DNA of 64,000 bases from Bacteroides propionicigenes (GTDB lineage: Bacteria; Bacteroidota; Bacteroidia; Bacteroidales; Bacteroidaceae): the NCBI RefSeq assembly GCF_018390535.1, contig NZ_JAHBBW010000010.1:62001-126000 (forward strand). The letters are read 5' to 3'. This document shows positions 28,686 to 38,518 of this stretch, piece by piece. The position numbers and the translations under genes are program-made. The notes under the pieces are model-generated. The model was not told the DNA's origin. It ran no database searches and worked only from the letters and a program-made list of their open reading frames with translations. The first letter of the stretch is position 1. The number at the start of each line of letters is the position of its first letter.

Positions 28686-30953
28686 ATGTCACATTTAGCT
28701 CCTTTGATTGCCGATTTGGCATTGATACTGATTTGCGCCGGAGTAATGACGCTATTATTTAAAAAACTGAAGCAACCGTTGGTCTTGGGATATGTTGTGG
28801 CAGGGTTTCTGGCAAGTCCTCATATGGCTTATACACCTTCGGTAATGGATACGGCAAATATACAGACTTGGGCGGATATTGGCGTTATTTTCTTGTTGTT
28901 TGCCTTGGGGCTGGAGTTTAGTTTTAAGAAAATTGTAAAGGTGGGAGGCGCCGCTATTATTGCAGCTTGCACTATTATATTTTGTATGATATTATTAGGT
29001 GTAGCGGTCGGTACGGCTTTCGGATGGAAGCGGATGGACTGCATCTTTCTGGGCGGTATGATTGCCATGTCCTCCACTACTATTATATATAAGGCTTTTG
29101 ATGATTTGGGGATGCGCAAGAAACAATTTACAGGCTTGGTGCTTAGCGTGTTGATTCTGGAAGATATTCTAGCTATTGTCCTGATGGTTATGCTGTCCAC
29201 TATGGCGGTCAGTCATAATTTTGAAGGAACGGAAATGCTGGGCAGTATAGCGAAGTTGCTTTTCTTTCTCATATTATGGTTTGTTGTCGGTATTTATCTG
29301 ATTCCTGTTTTGCTGAAGAAATGCCGCAAATTGATGAGTGAGGAGACTTTGCTGATTGTATCGCTCGGACTTTGTTTCGGCATGGTTGTCCTTGCCGCCC
29401 ATACCGGCTTCTCGGCTGCATTCGGTGCGTTTATCATGGGATCTATCCTTGCTGAGACGGTAGAAGCGGAGAGTATTGAACGTCTGGTTAAGCCGGTGAA
29501 AGATTTGTTTGGCGCCATATTTTTTGTTTCCGTAGGTATGATGGTAGACCCTTTGATGATAGTGGAATATGCCGGACCTATTATTGTAATCACTCTGGCG
29601 GTTATCATCGGACAGTCTTTGTTCGGTACGTTGGGAGTATTGCTTGCGGGGCAACCGTTGAAAACGGCCATGCAATGTGGTTTCAGTTTGACACAGATTG
29701 GTGAGTTTGCCTTTATCATCGCTTCTTTGGGAGTGTCCCTGCACGTGACAAGTCATTTTCTGTATCCTATAGTGGTGGCAGTATCTGTTATTACCACTTT
29801 CCTTACTCCTTATATGATTCGTTTTGCCGAACCGGCCTCCAACTTCGTCGATACGCACCTGCCGGAGAGGTGGCAGAAGTTTTTGCTGCATTACGCTTCC
29901 GGTTCTCAAACAGTGAATCATGAAAGTTTATGGAAGAAATTGATATTTGCCCTGCTGCGTATTACAGTGGTTTATTCCATTGTGAGTGCTGCGGTGGTAG
30001 CTATTGCATTCCGTTTTCTTGTACCGTTTTTTAAAGAAAGCCTACCGGGTATTTGGGGGGCTTTGTTGTCTGCGTTGGTCATTATCCTGTTCATATCTCC
30101 TTTTTTGCGGGCTATTATGATTAAGAAGAACCATTCGGTAGAGTTCGTTACGTTGTGGCGTGATAGCCGTGGCAATCGTGCTCCGTTGGTGGCCACTATC
30201 GTACTGCGGATTTTGTTGGCGGTTTCTTTCGTGATGTTTGTCATTGCCGGGCTGTTTAAGTTGTCGGTCGGGCTGGTTTTCGGCGTTGCGGTTTTGCTGG
30301 TTATAGTGATGATACTCTCCCGGCAGCTGAAACGTCAGTCTATAATGATTGAGCGTACTTTCTTTCAGAATCTACGTTCGCGGGAGATGAGGGCGGAATA
30401 TTTGGGTGAGAAGAAGCCTGAGTATGCCGGTCGTTTGCTTTCCCGCGATTTGCATCTGACGGATTATGAGATTCCCGGTGAATCGGCATGGGCGGGAAAG
30501 ACATTGGCGGAGTTAAACTTTGGCAAGCGCTATGGGGTACATGTCGTTTCCATTCTTCGTGGACGCAAGCGGATAAATATTCCCGGCGCTTCGGTACGTC
30601 TTTTCCCTCAGGATAAGATACAGGTCATTGCCACCGATGAAGAACTGAATGCGTTTGGCGAAGAAATGGACAAGTTTTCTGCAATAGCCACGGATGCGGT
30701 GGAAAAGAGTGAAATGATACTGCGCCAACTGCGTATAGATGCCACTTCTCCTTTTCTGGGCAAGACTTTGAAGGAAGCGGGTATCCGGGAGAAATATCAT
30801 TGTCTGATTGCCGGAGTAGAACGGGGGGAGGAAGCGTTGCATGCTCCCGATGTACATGAACCATTTGCCGAGGGGGATGTGGTGTGGATTGTCGGTGAAA
30901 ATGTGGATGTGTATAAATTGGTTGGCGAAAATGATGAAAATATCGACCTATAA
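28686..30953 (+). CDS. CPA2 monovalent cation:proton antiporter with two RCK-C domains (KefB-like)
   Basis: The protein has 755 residues. A Na_H_exchanger domain with about 12-13 helices fills 1-385 (GVIFLLFALGLEFSFKKI, SSTTIIYKAFDDLG, AAHTGFSAAFGAFIMGSILAET). A second hydrophobic block (about 415-555) adds four to five helices not found in classic KefB. The cytoplasmic end holds two TrkA-C/RCK-C domains (about 590-665 and 680-745). There is no NAD-binding TrkA-N domain. It probably exchanges K+ or Na+ for H+. Single gene, divergent from the mce operon. Confidence 0.88.
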   Translation: MSHLAPLIADLALILICAGVMTLLFKKLKQPLVLGYVVAGFLASPHMAYTPSVMDTANIQTWADIGVIFLLFALGLEFSFKKIVKVGGAAIIAACTIIFCMILLGVAVGTAFGWKRMDCIFLGGMIAMSSTTIIYKAFDDLGMRKKQFTGLVLSVLILEDILAIVLMVMLSTMAVSHNFEGTEMLGSIAKLLFFLILWFVVGIYLIPVLLKKCRKLMSEETLLIVSLGLCFGMVVLAAHTGFSAAFGAFIMGSILAETVEAESIERLVKPVKDLFGAIFFVSVGMMVDPLMIVEYAGPIIVITLAVIIGQSLFGTLGVLLAGQPLKTAMQCGFSLTQIGEFAFIIASLGVSLHVTSHFLYPIVVAVSVITTFLTPYMIRFAEPASNFVDTHLPERWQKFLLHYASGSQTVNHESLWKKLIFALLRITVVYSIVSAAVVAIAFRFLVPFFKESLPGIWGALLSALVIILFISPFLRAIMIKKNHSVEFVTLWRDSRGNRAPLVATIVLRILLAVSFVMFVIAGLFKLSVGLVFGVAVLLVIVMILSRQLKRQSIMIERTFFQNLRSREMRAEYLGEKKPEYAGRLLSRDLHLTDYEIPGESAWAGKTLAELNFGKRYGVHVVSILRGRKRINIPGASVRLFPQDKIQVIATDEELNAFGEEMDKFSAIATDAVEKSEMILRQLRIDATSPFLGKTLKEAGIREKYHCLIAGVERGEEALHAPDVHEPFAEGDVVWIVGENVDVYKLVGENDENIDL

Positions 30954-31007
30954 TGTTAAGAGAACAATTATCTTTGCTTTGTAAATATAAACTAAAAAAA
31001 GAATATC

Positions 31008-31433
31008 ATGAAAAGTGATCCGAAAGAATGTCTGTATTGCCAGAATAATGAGACGTTGCATAATCTGATGATTGAGATTGCACAGCTTAGTGTGTCCCGT
31101 GTTTTCCTTTTTAAGGAGCAGACTTATCGTGGACGTTGCCTTGTGGCTTACAAAGACCATGTGAATGACTTGAACGAGTTGACTGACGAAGAACGTAATG
31201 CTTTTATGGCAGACGTGGCCCGTGTGACTCGCGCCATGCAGAAAGCCTTTAACCCTGAAAAGATTAATTATGGTGCATACTCAGATAAATTGTCTCATCT
31301 TCACTTCCATTTAGCACCGAAATATGTAGATGGTCCGGATTATGGCGGTACTTTCCAAATGAATCCGGGAAAAGTGTACCTGACAGATGCTGAATACCAG
31401 GAGCTGATTGAGGCAGTGAAAAAGAACCTTTAA
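31008..31433 (+). CDS. HIT family nucleotide-binding hydrolase
   Basis: The protein has 141 residues. The histidine triad is HLHFHL (about residues 105-110), preceded by the usual CLYC-N pair at residues 9-12 and the FKEQTYRGRCLV strand. HIT proteins hydrolyse or transfer nucleotides at phosphoramide or dinucleoside polyphosphate bonds. A TATCTTTG box (30969-30976) lies about 30 bp before the ATG. It converges with the Gfo/Idh gene; a long hairpin fills the gap. Confidence 0.9.
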   Translation: MKSDPKECLYCQNNETLHNLMIEIAQLSVSRVFLFKEQTYRGRCLVAYKDHVNDLNELTDEERNAFMADVARVTRAMQKAFNPEKINYGAYSDKLSHLHFHLAPKYVDGPDYGGTFQMNPGKVYLTDAEYQELIEAVKKNL

Positions 31434-31437
31434 AAGC

Positions 31438-31518
31438 AATGAAGAATGAAGAATGAAGAATTAGCTGCGCTATTATGCCGCAAGGTAATTCTTCATTCTT
31501 CATTCCTCATTCTTCATT
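31438..31518. terminator. Long two-way hairpin between HIT and Gfo/Idh genes
   Basis: Tandem GAAGAAT repeats on the left (31438-31463) pair with ATTCTTC repeats on the right (about 31486-31511) over some 25 bp, followed by TTTTTT. It can end both convergent transcripts. Confidence 0.75.
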
Positions 31519-31527
31519 TTTTATAAA

Positions 31528-32514
31528 TTATATTTTATTTAGTATCTTATCCATCACCCAGTTTGTCAGTGTTGCGCTTTCGCCGTCACAGCTACAGGTA
31601 GATTTGCCAAGCAGATGGTCTACAACAGCTTGGATGAGCGGTTGCTGAACATAGATTGGATTTTCAACCGGAATTTCTTCCCTTCCTCTTTCGGTATGTA
31701 GGGCTATGGGGTCATAGGTAAATACGGAGAAACATATCATACCTCTATCTCCGATGATTTCTATACGGTCTTCCCGTGCGGATTCATGGGCAACGAAACA
31801 CCACGAACCACTGCCTACCAGTCCGCTATCAAACTGGAAACAGGCGCTGAGGGTATCTTCTGCCGGGTATAGGCCGCCACGGTTGCTCTTATATCCGTTA
31901 GCTTCAAGAATATAGCCGAACATATCTTGCAATATGTCTATCTGATGCGGGGCTAAGTCGTAAAAATAACCGCCACCTGCAATGTCGGGCTGTACACGCC
32001 AAGGCAAGTTTTCCTTATTATAATCCAAGTCGCGGGGAGGTTGGGCAAAACGGATTTGTATATTGATTATGTTTCCGATAGCTCCTTCTTCCACTAATGA
32101 TTTTACTTTCAGAAAGTAAGGAAGATAGCGGCGGTAATAGGCAACGAAACAGGGAATGCCGGTCTCCTGAGAGATACGGTTGATGCGGCAACACTCTTCA
32201 TAGGTCACTGCCATTGGTTTCTCTATATAGACAGGCTTGCCGGCCTTCATGGACATTATGGCATACGTGGCGTGGGAGGAGGGTGGGGTAGCGATATACA
32301 CGGCATTTACCTCTTCATCGTTAATCAATTCTTGTGCATCGTTGTACCATTTGGCAATGCCTCTTTCTTTAGCATAAGCTTTGGCTTTGGCAATATCCCG
32401 GCTCATTACAGCCACTACTTCGGAGTGGTCAATCTTCTGGAAAGCAGGTCCGCTTTTGTATTTGGTTACTTCTCCGCAGCCAATGAAGCCCCATTTTATT
32501 ATTTTCTCGCTCAT
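31528..32514 (-). CDS. Gfo/Idh/MocA family NAD(P)-dependent oxidoreductase
   Basis: The protein has 328 residues. The Rossmann start WGFIGCGEV, NAVYIATPPSSHATYA and the EKPMAVTYEE motif (with the catalytic Lys) are followed by the GFO alpha/beta domain with GGGYFYDLAPHQIDIL. There is no signal peptide, so it acts in the cytoplasm on a sugar or polyol not told by the sequence. It lies 12 bp downstream of the S4-domain gene and may share its transcript. Confidence 0.9.
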   Translation of the reverse strand: MSEKIIKWGFIGCGEVTKYKSGPAFQKIDHSEVVAVMSRDIAKAKAYAKERGIAKWYNDAQELINDEEVNAVYIATPPSSHATYAIMSMKAGKPVYIEKPMAVTYEECCRINRISQETGIPCFVAYYRRYLPYFLKVKSLVEEGAIGNIINIQIRFAQPPRDLDYNKENLPWRVQPDIAGGGYFYDLAPHQIDILQDMFGYILEANGYKSNRGGLYPAEDTLSACFQFDSGLVGSGSWCFVAHESAREDRIEIIGDRGMICFSVFTYDPIALHTERGREEIPVENPIYVQQPLIQAVVDHLLGKSTCSCDGESATLTNWVMDKILNKI

Positions 32515-32526
32515 ACTTATATATAA

Positions 32527-32943
32527 TTATTCTTCAAAGTCGAAATCAAAATCAAAGTCATCCATGAATTCCGGAGCAGTGAAGTCTTCCAGTTCACGGC
32601 GGTCTTTTTTGGTGGGACGTCCGGTCCCTTTGGCGCGGTCGATAAAACCGCTAACCTTACTCATTTCCAATAACTCATATTGGTCGGGAGTGGTTACGTT
32701 CTCCATCATTTCGGGAACGAGCTTGGCCCCTACGCGCTTTTCTATTGTTTGTAGTACTTTGAAAGAATAGGTGACGGGCGGCTTGCGTACTTGTATGACA
32801 TCTCCCGGCTTTACCGTTCGGGCAGCCTTTGCCAGTGCACCGTTAATACTGATGCGTCCTTTTTTGCAGGCTTCGGCTGCAATGGTACGTGTTTTGAATA
32901 TACGTACAGCCCACATCCATTTGTCTATTCTTGCTTCGCTCAT
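32527..32943 (-). CDS. S4-domain RNA-binding protein (Hsp15-like)
   Basis: The protein has 138 residues. The S4 domain at 2-65 reads [26 protein letters not shown] in parts, then [12 protein letters not shown] basic middle ([14 protein letters not shown]) and an acidic tail ([11 protein letters not shown]) follow. Hsp15 recognises stalled 50S subunits carrying nascent chains. It overlaps pth by 4 bp (ATGA), which suits a shared role in rescuing peptidyl-tRNA. Confidence 0.9.
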   Translation of the reverse strand: MSEARIDKWMWAVRIFKTRTIAAEACKKGRISINGALAKAARTVKPGDVIQVRKPPVTYSFKVLQTIEKRVGAKLVPEMMENVTTPDQYELLEMSKVSGFIDRAKGTGRPTKKDRRELEDFTAPEFMDDFDFDFDFEE

Positions 32944-33503
32944 TTCTTATTAAACTGATTCATTGTAATGTTGATACCGGCAAGGCAAAAACTTTTGATG
33001 ATTTCGCCGGCTGTTTCCAGACGCTCGTCCATTGTTTTCCAATCCTCGTCTGTAAAATGTCCCAATACAAAATCTATCTGTCCGCCGCGGGGGAAATCAT
33101 TGCCGATGCCAAAACGCAGACGGGCATAATTTTGAGTACCCAATGTTGCTGCGATATGTTTCAGACCGTTGTGTCCCGCATCACTTCCTTTTCCTTTCAG
33201 CCGCAGAGTGCCAAAAGGCAACGCCAAGTCATCTACCACTATTAATACATTCTCCAATGGAATGTTCTCTTTCTGCATCCAGTAGCGTACGGCGTTTCCG
33301 CTCAGGTTCATAAAGGTAGACGGCTTCAGTAACATTATCTGCCTGCCTTTGATTGACAACGTGGCGGTGAAACCGTAACGTCCGTCGTTAAAGGTCGCTC
33401 CGGTAGCTTTTGCTAAGGCGTCTACTACCATGAAACCTATGTTGTGGCGCGTTTCGTGATACTCGGGACCGATATTGCCTAAACCGACAATTAGATATTT
33501 CAT
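32940..33503 (-). CDS. pth: Peptidyl-tRNA hydrolase
   Basis: The protein has 187 residues. Motifs: [20 protein letters not shown] (with catalytic His20), [44 protein letters not shown] and FGIGND. It frees tRNA from dropped-off peptidyl-tRNA. It is followed by the Hsp15-like gene (4-bp overlap) and preceded by rplY (139 bp), the common ctc-pth order. Confidence 0.96.
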   Translation of the reverse strand: MKYLIVGLGNIGPEYHETRHNIGFMVVDALAKATGATFNDGRYGFTATLSIKGRQIMLLKPSTFMNLSGNAVRYWMQKENIPLENVLIVVDDLALPFGTLRLKGKGSDAGHNGLKHIAATLGTQNYARLRFGIGNDFPRGGQIDFVLGHFTDEDWKTMDERLETAGEIIKSFCLAGINITMNQFNKK

Positions 33504-33542
33504 TGTTTATATTCTTACTATGATGATAATTCGGATAAAAGA

Positions 33543-33608
33543 GGAACGCGGATTATCGCAGCTGTCCGCGGATATGAAATCTGCGTTGTCTGCGTTAATC
33601 CGCGTTCC
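33543..33608. repeat. Inverted repeat between rplY and pth
   Basis: GGAACGCGGATTA (33543-33555) pairs exactly with TAATCCGCGTTCC (33596-33608); inside, shorter CGCAG/CTGCG and CCGCGG pieces also pair. It is unusually GC-rich next to its surroundings and resembles a small dispersed element. It could reduce read-through from rplY into pth. Confidence 0.7.
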
Positions 33609-33642
33609 GGAATATCTTGTTTTCTTACTAAGAAAGCACTGA

Positions 33643-34236
33643 TTAGTTGTTTGCAGCAGCTGCCGCAGCACCTCTTGCAGCACGAGTCAGCTTAACAGCA
33701 CATACAACGGCTTCTTTTGCATTCAACAGTTCCAAACCTTCGTAGCTCAATTCACCTACTTTTACTGTCTTGCCCAATCCCAAGTGAGATACGTTGACAA
33801 TCAGCTTTTCAGGAATAACGTTGTACAAAGCTCTAACTTTCAGTTTACGCATTTGCAGAGTCAGCTTACCACCGGCTTTCACACCTTCTGCCAAACCTTC
33901 CATTTGTACGGGAACTTCCATAACGATAGGCTTAGCTTCGTCAATTTGATAGAAGTCAACGTGCAGGATAGTGTCCTTTACCGGGTGGAATTGAATATCT
34001 TTCAAGATAGCGTTTACTTTCTTGCCATCGATAATCAGGTCAACCACGTAGATGTGCGGAGTATAAACCAAGTTGCGCAGACCTTCTGCCGGTACAGTGA
34101 AATGAACGTTTTCACCTGCTCCGTAGAGTACGCAAGGTACACCGTTGTCTTTACGAATAGCTTTCAAAGCTCTTGCTTGTTCCGAAGAACGTTCTGCAAT
34201 AGTTCTTGCAGTTCCTTTTACTTCAATTGATTTCAT
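33643..34236 (-). CDS. rplY: 50S ribosomal protein L25/general stress protein Ctc
   Basis: The protein has 197 residues, the long Ctc form: an L25 5S-rRNA-binding domain (about 1-95; KALRKDNGVPCVLYG-like KAIRKDNGVPCVLYG) followed by a beta domain (about 96-185) and an Ala-rich tail (RAARGAAAAAANN). A TACTTTTG box on the minus strand (34340 to 34333) gives a leader of about 90 nt holding a directly repeated segment. Confidence 0.95.
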   Translation of the reverse strand: MKSIEVKGTARTIAERSSEQARALKAIRKDNGVPCVLYGAGENVHFTVPAEGLRNLVYTPHIYVVDLIIDGKKVNAILKDIQFHPVKDTILHVDFYQIDEAKPIVMEVPVQMEGLAEGVKAGGKLTLQMRKLKVRALYNVIPEKLIVNVSHLGLGKTVKVGELSYEGLELLNAKEAVVCAVKLTRAARGAAAAAANN

Positions 34237-34280
34237 TTTTTTTTAATTTTGTGTTACTCTAAATTAAGTAGATTATTGCT

Positions 34281-34319
34281 TAATTCACCATCACACGATG
34301 TGGTTCACCACACGATGTT
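34281..34319 (-). repeat. Direct repeat in the rplY leader
   Basis: The segment CACACGATGT occurs twice (about 34293-34302 and 34310-34319), separated by GGTTCAC, and a small GTGG/CCAC hairpin can form between. It falls inside the predicted untranslated leader of rplY and could be a site for self-regulation, but that is only inferred. Confidence 0.4.
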
Positions 34320-34373
34320 GCAAAAAGCGGTGCAAAAGTACAGCTTCTTTTTGAATTATCAAAAGGTTGTCCT

Positions 34374-34775
34374 TTAAAAATCAATATCTATTTTTATTTC
34401 CCCATCCAGTGGAGACTCTTTCTCTTCTTGTTCTGCCGTTGGCTGTTCGTTACAGGGTAATTCTTCGTTGTCGTTGTGACGCACATAAGCCCCTTGTTGC
34501 TCTTGAATAAAGCCAATCGCTTGTTGCAGGCCATTCATAAACTTTTCAAAGTCTTCTTTATACAAGAAGATTTTGTGTTTCTCAAAACTCACTTGCGAGT
34601 CATCCCCTTCGCCCATTACTACTTTCTTACTTTCAGTAATGGCCAAAAACATTTCGTCCTTTCTGTTTTTCTTAACGTCTAAATAGTAGATGCGCTTGCC
34701 TGCTTTAATGGATTGGGAGAATACAATTTCTTTGTCGTTCACGTCCAGTCCACTTTTCTTTTTAAAGTCTTCCAT
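34374..34775 (-). CDS. PUR-alpha-like DNA/RNA-binding protein (DUF3276)
   Basis: The protein has 133 residues. The PUR repeat fold shows as VFSQSIKAGKRIYYLDVKKNRKDEMFLAITESKKV (in parts), then FEKHKIFLYKEDFEKFMNGLQQAI. An acidic C-terminus (about 100-133) follows. Bacterial one-repeat PUR proteins dimerise and bind single-stranded nucleic acid. Single gene, divergent from nusB. Confidence 0.85.
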   Translation of the reverse strand: MEDFKKKSGLDVNDKEIVFSQSIKAGKRIYYLDVKKNRKDEMFLAITESKKVVMGEGDDSQVSFEKHKIFLYKEDFEKFMNGLQQAIGFIQEQQGAYVRHNDNEELPCNEQPTAEQEEKESPLDGEIKIDIDF

Positions 34776-34946
34776 ATTTTAGCTATCTTGTTGTAATCGG
34801 GCTCAAAATTGACGATTTTTTTTAAACTGTCAAAAGAAAAAGCCCGGATAATGATTATCTGCATTAAAAAATGTGATTTATTTATGTAAACTCATTAAAA
34901 ATATCTACTTTTGCCCCTCATTAAAACACCAGTATTTACTTTAGTT

Positions 34947-35873
34947 ATGATAAACAGAGTTCTTATTCGTCTTAAGATTATACAAATAGTATACGCTTAT
35001 TATCAGAATGGTAGTAAAAATTTAGATGCTGCAGAGAAGGAATTGTTCTTCAGCCTTTCCAAAGCATATGATCTCTACAACTACCTGCTCATGCTGATGA
35101 TAGCATTGACGAACTACGCACAAAAGCGCCTTGATGCGGCAAAAGCAAAATTGGCTCCCACGGCCGAAGAGTTGTATCCGAACATGAAATTCGTAGAAAA
35201 CAAATTCATTTCCCAGTTAGAAGTAAACAAGCAGTTGATGGATTTTATCTCCAATCAGAAGCGCACTTGGGCGAATGACGAGGATTTTGTCAAAGGATTG
35301 TTTGAAAAGATTATCGCTTCCGATATATATAAAGAATATATGGCTTCTTCTGAAAAGACTTATGAGGAAGACCGCGAATTATGGCGAAAGCTTTATAAAA
35401 CATTTATTTTCAACAATGAGGATCTTGATGTATTGCTTGAGGATCAAAGTCTCTATTGGAATGATGATAAAGAAATAGTTGACACATTCGTTCTGAAAAC
35501 AATTAAACGTTTTGAAGAGAAGAATGGTGCCAATCAGTCTTTGCTACCCGAATTTAAGGATGACGAGGATCAGGAGTTTGCTCGCCGTTTGTTCCGTCGC
35601 ACGATATTGAATTGCGATTACTATCGTCATCTTATCAGCGAAAATACGCGTAATTGGGATTTGGATCGTGTCGCATTCATGGATGTGGTTATTATGCAGT
35701 GTGCGTTGGCGGAAATATTGAGCTTTCCGAATATTCCCGTTAGTGTTTCGTTAAATGAGTATGTAGACATAGCCAAAGTATACAGCACTGCTAAAAGCGG
35801 TAGCTTTGTAAATGGCACATTAGATGGAATAGTTAAGGAATTAAAAAAAGAAGGGAAGTTGTCGAAAAACTGA
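34947..35873 (+). CDS. nusB: Transcription antitermination factor NusB (long Bacteroidetes form)
   Basis: The protein has 308 residues from ATG 34947; the first in-frame TTG (34911) falls inside the TACTTTTG promoter box (34906-34913). The C-terminal part (about 170-300) is the NusB domain: RRLFRRTILNCDYYRHLI, MDVVIMQCALAEIL and VSLNEYVDIAKVYSTAKSGSFVNGTLD read in parts. The extra N-terminal helical half is usual in this phylum. It binds boxA RNA with NusE. It heads the nusB-yajC-CdaR-coaE cluster. Confidence 0.9.
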   Translation: MINRVLIRLKIIQIVYAYYQNGSKNLDAAEKELFFSLSKAYDLYNYLLMLMIALTNYAQKRLDAAKAKLAPTAEELYPNMKFVENKFISQLEVNKQLMDFISNQKRTWANDEDFVKGLFEKIIASDIYKEYMASSEKTYEEDRELWRKLYKTFIFNNEDLDVLLEDQSLYWNDDKEIVDTFVLKTIKRFEEKNGANQSLLPEFKDDEDQEFARRLFRRTILNCDYYRHLISENTRNWDLDRVAFMDVVIMQCALAEILSFPNIPVSVSLNEYVDIAKVYSTAKSGSFVNGTLDGIVKELKKEGKLSKN

Positions 35874-35911
35874 TACCTTTGTTGAATAATAAAAATTAAA
35901 ACGGAATATTT

Positions 35912-36241
35912 ATGAATTTAATGACTGTATTCTTCCTGCAAGCTCCTGCCGCAGGCCCGGACGGAAGCATGATGTGGATTATGCTGATAGCTATGTTTGC
36001 CATCATGTACTTTTTTATGATTCGTCCTCAAAACAAGAAACAAAAAGAAATTGCGAACTTTCGTAAGTCTCTTCAAGTGAACCAAAAGGTTATCACTGCC
36101 GGTGGTATTCACGGTATCATCAAGGAAATTAACGATAATGATGTAGTACTTGAAATTGCTTCTAACGTTAAAATCCATATTGATAAGAATTCTATTTTTG
36201 CCGCAGCTGCTGATGCAAACAGTAGCCAGGCTTCTAAATAA
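35912..36241 (+). CDS. yajC: Preprotein translocase subunit YajC
   Basis: The protein has 109 residues. One membrane helix (about 18-38, WIMLIAMFAIMYFFMIRPQ) with the hallmark RPQNKKQKE follows, then a cytoplasmic beta domain with VTAGGIHGII-like ITAGGIHGIIKEI. It is an accessory of the SecDF holotranslocon. It lies 38 bp after nusB and 14 bp before the CdaR-like gene. Confidence 0.95.
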   Translation: MNLMTVFFLQAPAAGPDGSMMWIMLIAMFAIMYFFMIRPQNKKQKEIANFRKSLQVNQKVITAGGIHGIIKEINDNDVVLEIASNVKIHIDKNSIFAAAADANSSQASK

Positions 36242-36255
36242 GTAGATGTGAGCCT

Positions 36256-37266
36256 ATGTTGAATCGTAGGAACATAAGACGTATTTATTTAAATATAACC
36301 GGAAAAGCAAAGGACTTTCTGCTTAGCGATAAGAGCAGGGAGTTCTTTGTTTTTTTGTTTTTCTTCTTTATAGCCGGCGGTTTCTGGCTGTTACAGACGT
36401 TGAACAACGATTATGAAGCGGAGTTCTCTGTTCCGGTGCGTCTGCGCGGTGTGCCCAATAATACAATGATTACTTCAGAGCCTGCTTCCGAACTTCGCAT
36501 CAAGGTGAAGGATAAAGGAACTGTCTTGCTCAATTATATGTTGGGAAAAAGTTTCTATCCGATTACACTTGACTTTTCTGATTATCGAGGTGTCAACAAT
36601 CATGTACGTGTGTATGCTTCTCAATTCGAGAAGAAGGTTCTTAGTCAGTTGAACGTTTCTACGCGCCTGCTATCCATAAAGCCGGATACACTGGAATATA
36701 TTTATGCGACGGGATTGTCTAAGTTGGTCCCTGTAAAACTATCGGGCACGGTCAGTGCCGGACGGCAATATTATTTGTCGGATACGGTTTTTAGTCCGGA
36801 TTCAGTTTTGGCCTATGCACCGGAAGGGGTACTGGATACAATAACCGCTGCCTATACGCAACATATTAAGCTGGAGAATATTTCTGATACATTGAGGCGG
36901 CAGGTGGCTTTGGTCACTCAGAAAGGGGTGAAGTTCGTACCGGCTTCTATTGAAATGATGCTTCCTGTGGATATTTATACGGAAAAGACAGTAGAAGTAC
37001 CATTACATGGAGTAAACTTCCCGGCTAATAAAGTACTGCGTGCTTTCCCGTCTAAAGTTCAAGTGACTTTTCAAGTAGGACTTAGCCGTTTCCGTCAAAT
37101 AACCGCGGATGATTTTCATATCAATGTTTCCTATGAGGAACTGCTGCGGTTGGGTTCGGACAAGTACACTGTAAAGCTAAGGAATATTCCGGAAGGAGTG
37201 ACTCAAGTGCGTTTTAATCCCGAACAGGTTGATTTCCTTATAGAACAAATTCCTTCTTCATTATGA
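36256..37266 (+). CDS. CdaR/YbbR-domain membrane protein
   Basis: The protein has 336 residues. One N-terminal membrane helix (about 33-52) is followed by three YbbR-type beta repeats facing the periplasm ([43 protein letters not shown]). YbbR proteins regulate diadenylate cyclase in other bacteria; that role here is unproven. It overlaps coaE by 4 bp. Confidence 0.82.
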   Translation: MLNRRNIRRIYLNITGKAKDFLLSDKSREFFVFLFFFFIAGGFWLLQTLNNDYEAEFSVPVRLRGVPNNTMITSEPASELRIKVKDKGTVLLNYMLGKSFYPITLDFSDYRGVNNHVRVYASQFEKKVLSQLNVSTRLLSIKPDTLEYIYATGLSKLVPVKLSGTVSAGRQYYLSDTVFSPDSVLAYAPEGVLDTITAAYTQHIKLENISDTLRRQVALVTQKGVKFVPASIEMMLPVDIYTEKTVEVPLHGVNFPANKVLRAFPSKVQVTFQVGLSRFRQITADDFHINVSYEELLRLGSDKYTVKLRNIPEGVTQVRFNPEQVDFLIEQIPSSL

Positions 37267-37877
37267 CCGTCAGGATAGGCATAACCGGAGGTATTGGCAG
37301 TGGAAAAAGTGTTGTGTCCCGACTGTTGGAAGCGATGGGGATTCCTGTCTATATTTCTGATGTGGAAACCAAGCGGCTTATGCTGGCAGACTCTGACATT
37401 CGCAGGGAGTTGGTTGCTTTGTTGGGTGATGAAGTCTATGCCGGTGGAGTGCTGAATAAGCCTTTGCTTGCTTCTTATCTTTTTGGCAACCCCGAACATG
37501 CTCTGCAGGTGAACGGTATTATTCATCCGCGAGTAAAAGAAGATTTCAGACAATGGCTTCGGCATCATGCGGTTTGTCCGATAGCAGGCATCGAATCGGC
37601 TATTCTGATAGAGGCAGGTTTTGCGGGCGAAGTGGATGTAATTGTTATGGTCTATGCTCCCGAAGAAGTGCGGGTACAACGCGCTATGAAGCGGGATGTT
37701 TCCTCGCGCGAATTGATAGAAAAACGCATCCGCAGCCAAATGAGTGATGAGGAAAAGCGCGGTCGGGCGGATTTTGTAATAGTGAATGATGGTGAAACAC
37801 CGTTAATTCCACAGGTTTTAGCTTTAATCACTTTCCTGTCTCAAAATAATACCTATCTTTGCCCACCGAAAAAATAA
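37263..37877 (+). CDS. coaE: Dephospho-CoA kinase
   Basis: The protein has 204 residues. The P-loop [18 protein letters not shown], then [17 protein letters not shown] and [10 protein letters not shown], which are the kinase family motifs. It does the last step of CoA synthesis. It overlaps the CdaR-like gene by 4 bp. A promoter box (TATCTTTG, 37854-37861) for the next gene lies inside its 3' end. Confidence 0.95.
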   Translation: MTVRIGITGGIGSGKSVVSRLLEAMGIPVYISDVETKRLMLADSDIRRELVALLGDEVYAGGVLNKPLLASYLFGNPEHALQVNGIIHPRVKEDFRQWLRHHAVCPIAGIESAILIEAGFAGEVDVIVMVYAPEEVRVQRAMKRDVSSRELIEKRIRSQMSDEEKRGRADFVIVNDGETPLIPQVLALITFLSQNNTYLCPPKK

Positions 37878-37903
37878 CTACTAATTACAAAACAGAATAT
37901 ACT

Positions 37904-38341
37904 ATGTTGAAGACTATTTTGTCTATTTCCGGCAAGCCGGGATTGTATAAACTCATTTCTCAGGGAAAGAATATGCTGATTGTAGAGTCACTGGTTGATA
38001 AGAAGCGTTTCCCCGCTTACGGTAATGAAAAGATTATTTCTTTAGGCGATATTGCCATGTATACGGACGAAGAAGAAGTACCTTTGAAGGATGTGCTTCT
38101 TTCAATGAAGAAAAAAGAGAACGGCGCGGCTGTGACATTGGATGTGAAAAAGGCTTCTGCAAAAGAACTTCAGGCTTATTTGGCGGAAGTGTTACCGAAC
38201 TTTGACCGTGACCGCGTATATGTATCGGATATTAAGAAGCTGATTTCTTGGTATAACCTGTTGGTTGCAAGCGGCATGACGGACTTTGAAGAAGAGGCCG
38301 AAACCGTTGCCGAAGAAGTGAAAGAAGAAACTGCAGAGTAA
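37904..38341 (+). CDS. DUF5606 family protein
   Basis: The protein has 145 residues from ATG 37904; fifteen upstream in-frame codons overlap coaE and the promoter box and are rejected. It begins MLKTILSISGKPGLYKLISQ and carries PAYGNEKIISLGDIAMYT, then a basic helix with YVSDIKKLISWYNLL and an acidic tail. The family is specific to Bacteroidetes, cytoplasmic, and of unknown function. It has its own TATCTTTG box 43 bp upstream and ends just before dispersed-repeat copy C. Confidence 0.8.
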   Translation: MLKTILSISGKPGLYKLISQGKNMLIVESLVDKKRFPAYGNEKIISLGDIAMYTDEEEVPLKDVLLSMKKKENGAAVTLDVKKASAKELQAYLAEVLPNFDRDRVYVSDIKKLISWYNLLVASGMTDFEEEAETVAEEVKEETAE

Positions 38342-38368
38342 TTATACTCCCTTTTTAAGGTAGAGGCG

Positions 38369-38504
38369 TGTCGAAATGTAAAAGTCCTATCATTCTGTCA
38401 TTCAGAGGAGCTTGCGACGAAGAATCTCCTCTCTTATGTATGCAGAGAAGAGATTCTTCACTGCGTTCAGAATGACAGAATGATAGGACTTTTACATTTT
38501 GACA
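38369..38504. repeat. Dispersed inverted-repeat element, copy C (most intact)
   Basis: The 136-bp element is nearly a full inverted repeat: outer arms 38369-38392 and 38481-38504 differ at one position, and inner arms hold CTGTCATTC/GAATGACAG and GAAGAATCT/AGATTCTTC. Its centre is almost identical to copy A (522-701). It lies 27 bp past the DUF5606 stop. Confidence 0.88.
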
Positions 38505-38518
38505 CAACCCCATTTACT

